DNA of 7,454 nt, taken from positions 1-7,454 of the forward strand of contig JAMBLL010000175.1 of NCBI GenBank assembly GCA_023336765.1, read 5' to 3'. Position 1 is the first letter of the stretch. Each line of letters begins with the position of its first letter. Source of the stretch: Actinomycetes bacterium. GTDB lineage: Bacteria > Actinomycetota > Acidimicrobiia > Spongiisociales > UBA5794. A program made the position numbers and the translations under genes. Below are positions 6,177 through 7,454 of the stretch, in pieces. Under the pieces are notes generated by a model. The model made no database searches. It was not told the DNA's origin and was given only the letters and a program-made list of their open reading frames with translations.

Positions 6177-6966
6177 CAACTCACGTTTCATTTCGATGGC
6201 GGAGGTCAACCCTCCCCCGCTTCCGAACAACACCCACCTGCTCCTTGATGGCGCATGGAACCATGTGCTCGTGACCGACAACGTATTCGGGAGGATCAGG
6301 GTTTCCCCGTACGCGTACTCGGCCAGGATCACCCACGACGTCCCATCGGTATCGCCGACGGTCGTGGTATCGACCCGCGACCGAAATATTCTCGCCATCG
6401 AGTCCGAGGTTCGTGGAGCCCTCGGCAACGGTGTTGACTCTTTCCTCATCGTGGTTGGCGACACCATCCCTCACGTTGAGCATCTCGCTGGCAGACTCGA
6501 GATAGTGAAACACCTACGCACGCTCCAGGAGTCGCTGCCAGATTTCGAGGTCGGGAGTCCGACATCGTTCAGCGCAAAGGCGAAACAGCGTCACATCGAC
6601 GATGGTGCCCAGTTCCTGGTTGCCGGCCCACTACTTGACCCTTCAACGGTGGGGCACTACATCGACAAACTCGAACTCCAGCCAGATGACCCACCGGTAT
6701 TCGTCATGGTGATCCCCCCATTCTCCACACGGTGGATCGATCGCATGCAGGGCATCGGGGCACGGTCGGTGACCGACGACCTCCGCCACAGACTCGACGC
6801 GGTGCCCGACCCCACTACTCGTCGCGAGATCGCCTGGGAAGCTTCACGCCAGGCCGCCGCAGCCGCAGAAGAGGCGGGCGCCGCTGGAACCATCCTCATG
6901 GGGCTTCGCTTCGACACGATCATCGACGAAGCCGCTCTTGCATGGAGCGATCTGTCGAGTAACTAG
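6166..6966 (+). CDS. metF: Compact methylenetetrahydrofolate reductase-family protein (MetF-like)
   Basis: Probable cytosolic reductase converting 5,10-methylenetetrahydrofolate to 5-methyltetrahydrofolate, the methyl donor used by the adjacent MetH. The protein is 266 aa, shorter than E. coli MetF (about 296). Seen: EVNPPP (13-18), matching the family's E-x-x-PP start with Glu13 in the place of the catalytic glutamate; NHVLVTDN (32-39); STRDRN (69-74), the family's T-x-RDRN turn; IVVGD (95-99), corresponding to LTGD with its folate-contacting Asp; a mid-barrel DDGAQFLVAG; and GARSVTDDLRHRL, matching the VPDxLxxRL region near the end. The middle is divergent, and the usual Phe/Gln-rich TQxFFD strand reads LVAGPLLD, so flavin use is uncertain. 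Mycobacteria have non-canonical flavin-independent members of this family, and this protein might be of that kind. Its 11-base overlap with metH and a strong Shine-Dalgarno imply co-transcription. It could also be an accessory MTHFR-like protein of another role. Confidence 0.72.
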   Translation: MLSSNSRFISMAEVNPPPLPNNTHLLLDGAWNHVLVTDNVFGRIRVSPYAYSARITHDVPSVSPTVVVSTRDRNILAIESEVRGALGNGVDSFLIVVGDTIPHVEHLAGRLEIVKHLRTLQESLPDFEVGSPTSFSAKAKQRHIDDGAQFLVAGPLLDPSTVGHYIDKLELQPDDPPVFVMVIPPFSTRWIDRMQGIGARSVTDDLRHRLDAVPDPTTRREIAWEASRQAAAAAEEAGAAGTILMGLRFDTIIDEAALAWSDLSSN

Positions 6967-7185
6967 AAGCGATAGCGTCGTCCGTCGAACCGATGCTGAG
7001 CCATCCGGGTCCACTATCCCAGCGTTTCCGAATTGTTCATCGATCGTGCCGAATCCGGCTAGCCAACGAAGCTCTCACAACATATCCTTCGGTTGTAAGT
7101 GGTCGATGGACGCGGCGAGCTGGCCCCGGTTGAGCCGCGAAATTTGGGTAGCACGTCCTTTGTGGGGCGAGAGAGGCCGACAGTC
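6967..7185. other. 219-base intergenic region, little visible
   Basis: Apart from the weak hairpin at 6974-6997 and a four-pair stem GCCG/CGGC (7048-7051/7056-7059), I see no gene, RNA or repeat here. A frame open from GTG 7099 runs into the next gene, but the first 29 codons look non-coding and lack a ribosome-binding site. The promoter of the next gene is presumably within this stretch, but I cannot place it. Confidence 0.5.
6974..6997 (+). terminator. Weak hairpin after the metH-metF operon
   Basis: AGCGTCG (6974-6980) pairs with CGATGCT (6991-6997), seven pairs including one G-U, around a 10-base loop, starting eight bases after the metF-like stop. No T-run follows. The position suits an operon terminator; the structure alone is weak. 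Confidence 0.25.
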
Positions 7186-7386
7186 ATGGTTTTTTGGGAC
7201 TGGTTCATCCTGTTCTTCGTTTTCATCCCGATGATGATCGCGTGGATCTACACGGCGATCGATATCTTCGCACGCCCCGACATCGGGGGACTCGCAAAGT
7301 TCCTGTGGCTCCTGTTGATCCTCTTCCTCCCGATCATTGGGATGTTGATCTACTTCATCGCACGTCCCGACGTGTTCGTCGAGTAG
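7186..7386 (+). CDS. Small PLDc_N-type two-helix membrane protein
   Basis: A 66-aa membrane protein resembling the phospholipase D-nuclease N-terminal segment (PLDc_N, PF13396), which in many actinobacteria is a stand-alone short protein. Seen: first helix about 6-28 (FILFFVFIPMMIAWIYTAID), a charged turn with ARPDIGG (29-35), then FLWLLLILFLPIIGMLIYFIARPD (39-62), matching the family pattern W-x-L-x(4)-FLPxxGxLIYxIxRP. There is no catalytic HKD motif, so it is not a phospholipase. The ARPD tetrapeptide follows each helix, giving a slight internal repeat. ATG 7186 is chosen over GTG 7099 because AGAGAGG (7170-7176) lies nine bases upstream and the helix begins at once. Its function is unknown. 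It follows the metH operon after a 219-base gap and is probably a separate unit. Confidence 0.75.
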   Translation: MVFWDWFILFFVFIPMMIAWIYTAIDIFARPDIGGLAKFLWLLLILFLPIIGMLIYFIARPDVFVE

Positions 7387-7404
7387 CCACTCCTCATATA
7401 GGTT

Positions 7405-7427
7405 TCCGTCGGGCACTTCCCGACGGA
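7405..7427 (+). terminator. Strong hairpin after the PLDc_N-like gene
   Basis: TCCGTCGGG (7405-7413) and CCCGACGGA (7419-7427) form nine perfect pairs with a CACTT loop, 19 bases after the stop codon. No T-run follows on either strand, as often seen for hairpins closing genes in GC-rich actinobacteria. A transcription terminator or mRNA 3'-end stabiliser is most likely. Confidence 0.6.
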
Positions 7428-7454
7428 TAGTCAGAAAGTAGTGTCAAAGAAAGG

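Noticed and set aside
7048..7059. GCCG/CGGC stem in the gap before the last gene
   Set aside because: Four pairs are expected by chance at this GC content and no T-run follows.
7428..7454. Purine-rich window end (AAAGAAAGG) as a ribosome-binding site for a next gene
   Set aside because: It looks plausible, but no start codon is visible within the window to support it.

Overview
The window looks like a piece of chromosome from a GC-rich bacterium, probably an actinomycete-type (Actinomycetota) organism. This rests on roughly 60% GC by eye, GTG/TTG start options, a SAM-clan riboswitch ahead of methionine synthase, and hairpins without U-tracts. The lineage is inference; there is no rRNA or other phylogenetic marker. 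All genes I support lie on the + strand, and I see no mobile element, tRNA, rRNA or CRISPR array.

Layout. Bases 1-2114 hold a CopB-type (P1B-3) copper-transporting P-type ATPase whose true start may lie at or left of the window edge. After a 100-base gap with a small inverted repeat comes a two-helix LapA-domain membrane protein (2215-2487). Bases 2488-2720 form a regulatory leader: a weak promoter candidate, a SAM-binding riboswitch without the P4 helix (SAM-I/IV-like), competing hairpins ending in a short T-run, and a 16-codon cysteine-rich leader ORF (2674-2724) with its own Shine-Dalgarno. The leader ORF's stop overlaps the most likely start of the next gene as GTGA. Bases 2721-6176 encode full-length cobalamin-dependent methionine synthase (MetH). 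Its 3' end overlaps a compact methylenetetrahydrofolate reductase-family protein (6166-6966) by 11 bases. A 219-base gap with little in it precedes a 66-aa PLDc_N-type membrane protein (7186-7386), followed by a strong hairpin and the window end.

How the parts work together. The riboswitch, leader ORF, metH and metF-like gene form one regulatory and metabolic unit. The MTHFR-like enzyme would make 5-methyltetrahydrofolate, MetH would use it to methylate homocysteine to methionine, and the downstream product SAM would be sensed by the riboswitch. The Cys-Cys-Arg-Cys leader peptide, translationally coupled to metH, is the most intriguing element. It suggests a second input, cysteine (the sulfur donor for homocysteine) or charged tRNA-Cys, layered on SAM sensing. 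The copper ATPase and the two small membrane proteins appear to be unrelated neighbours.
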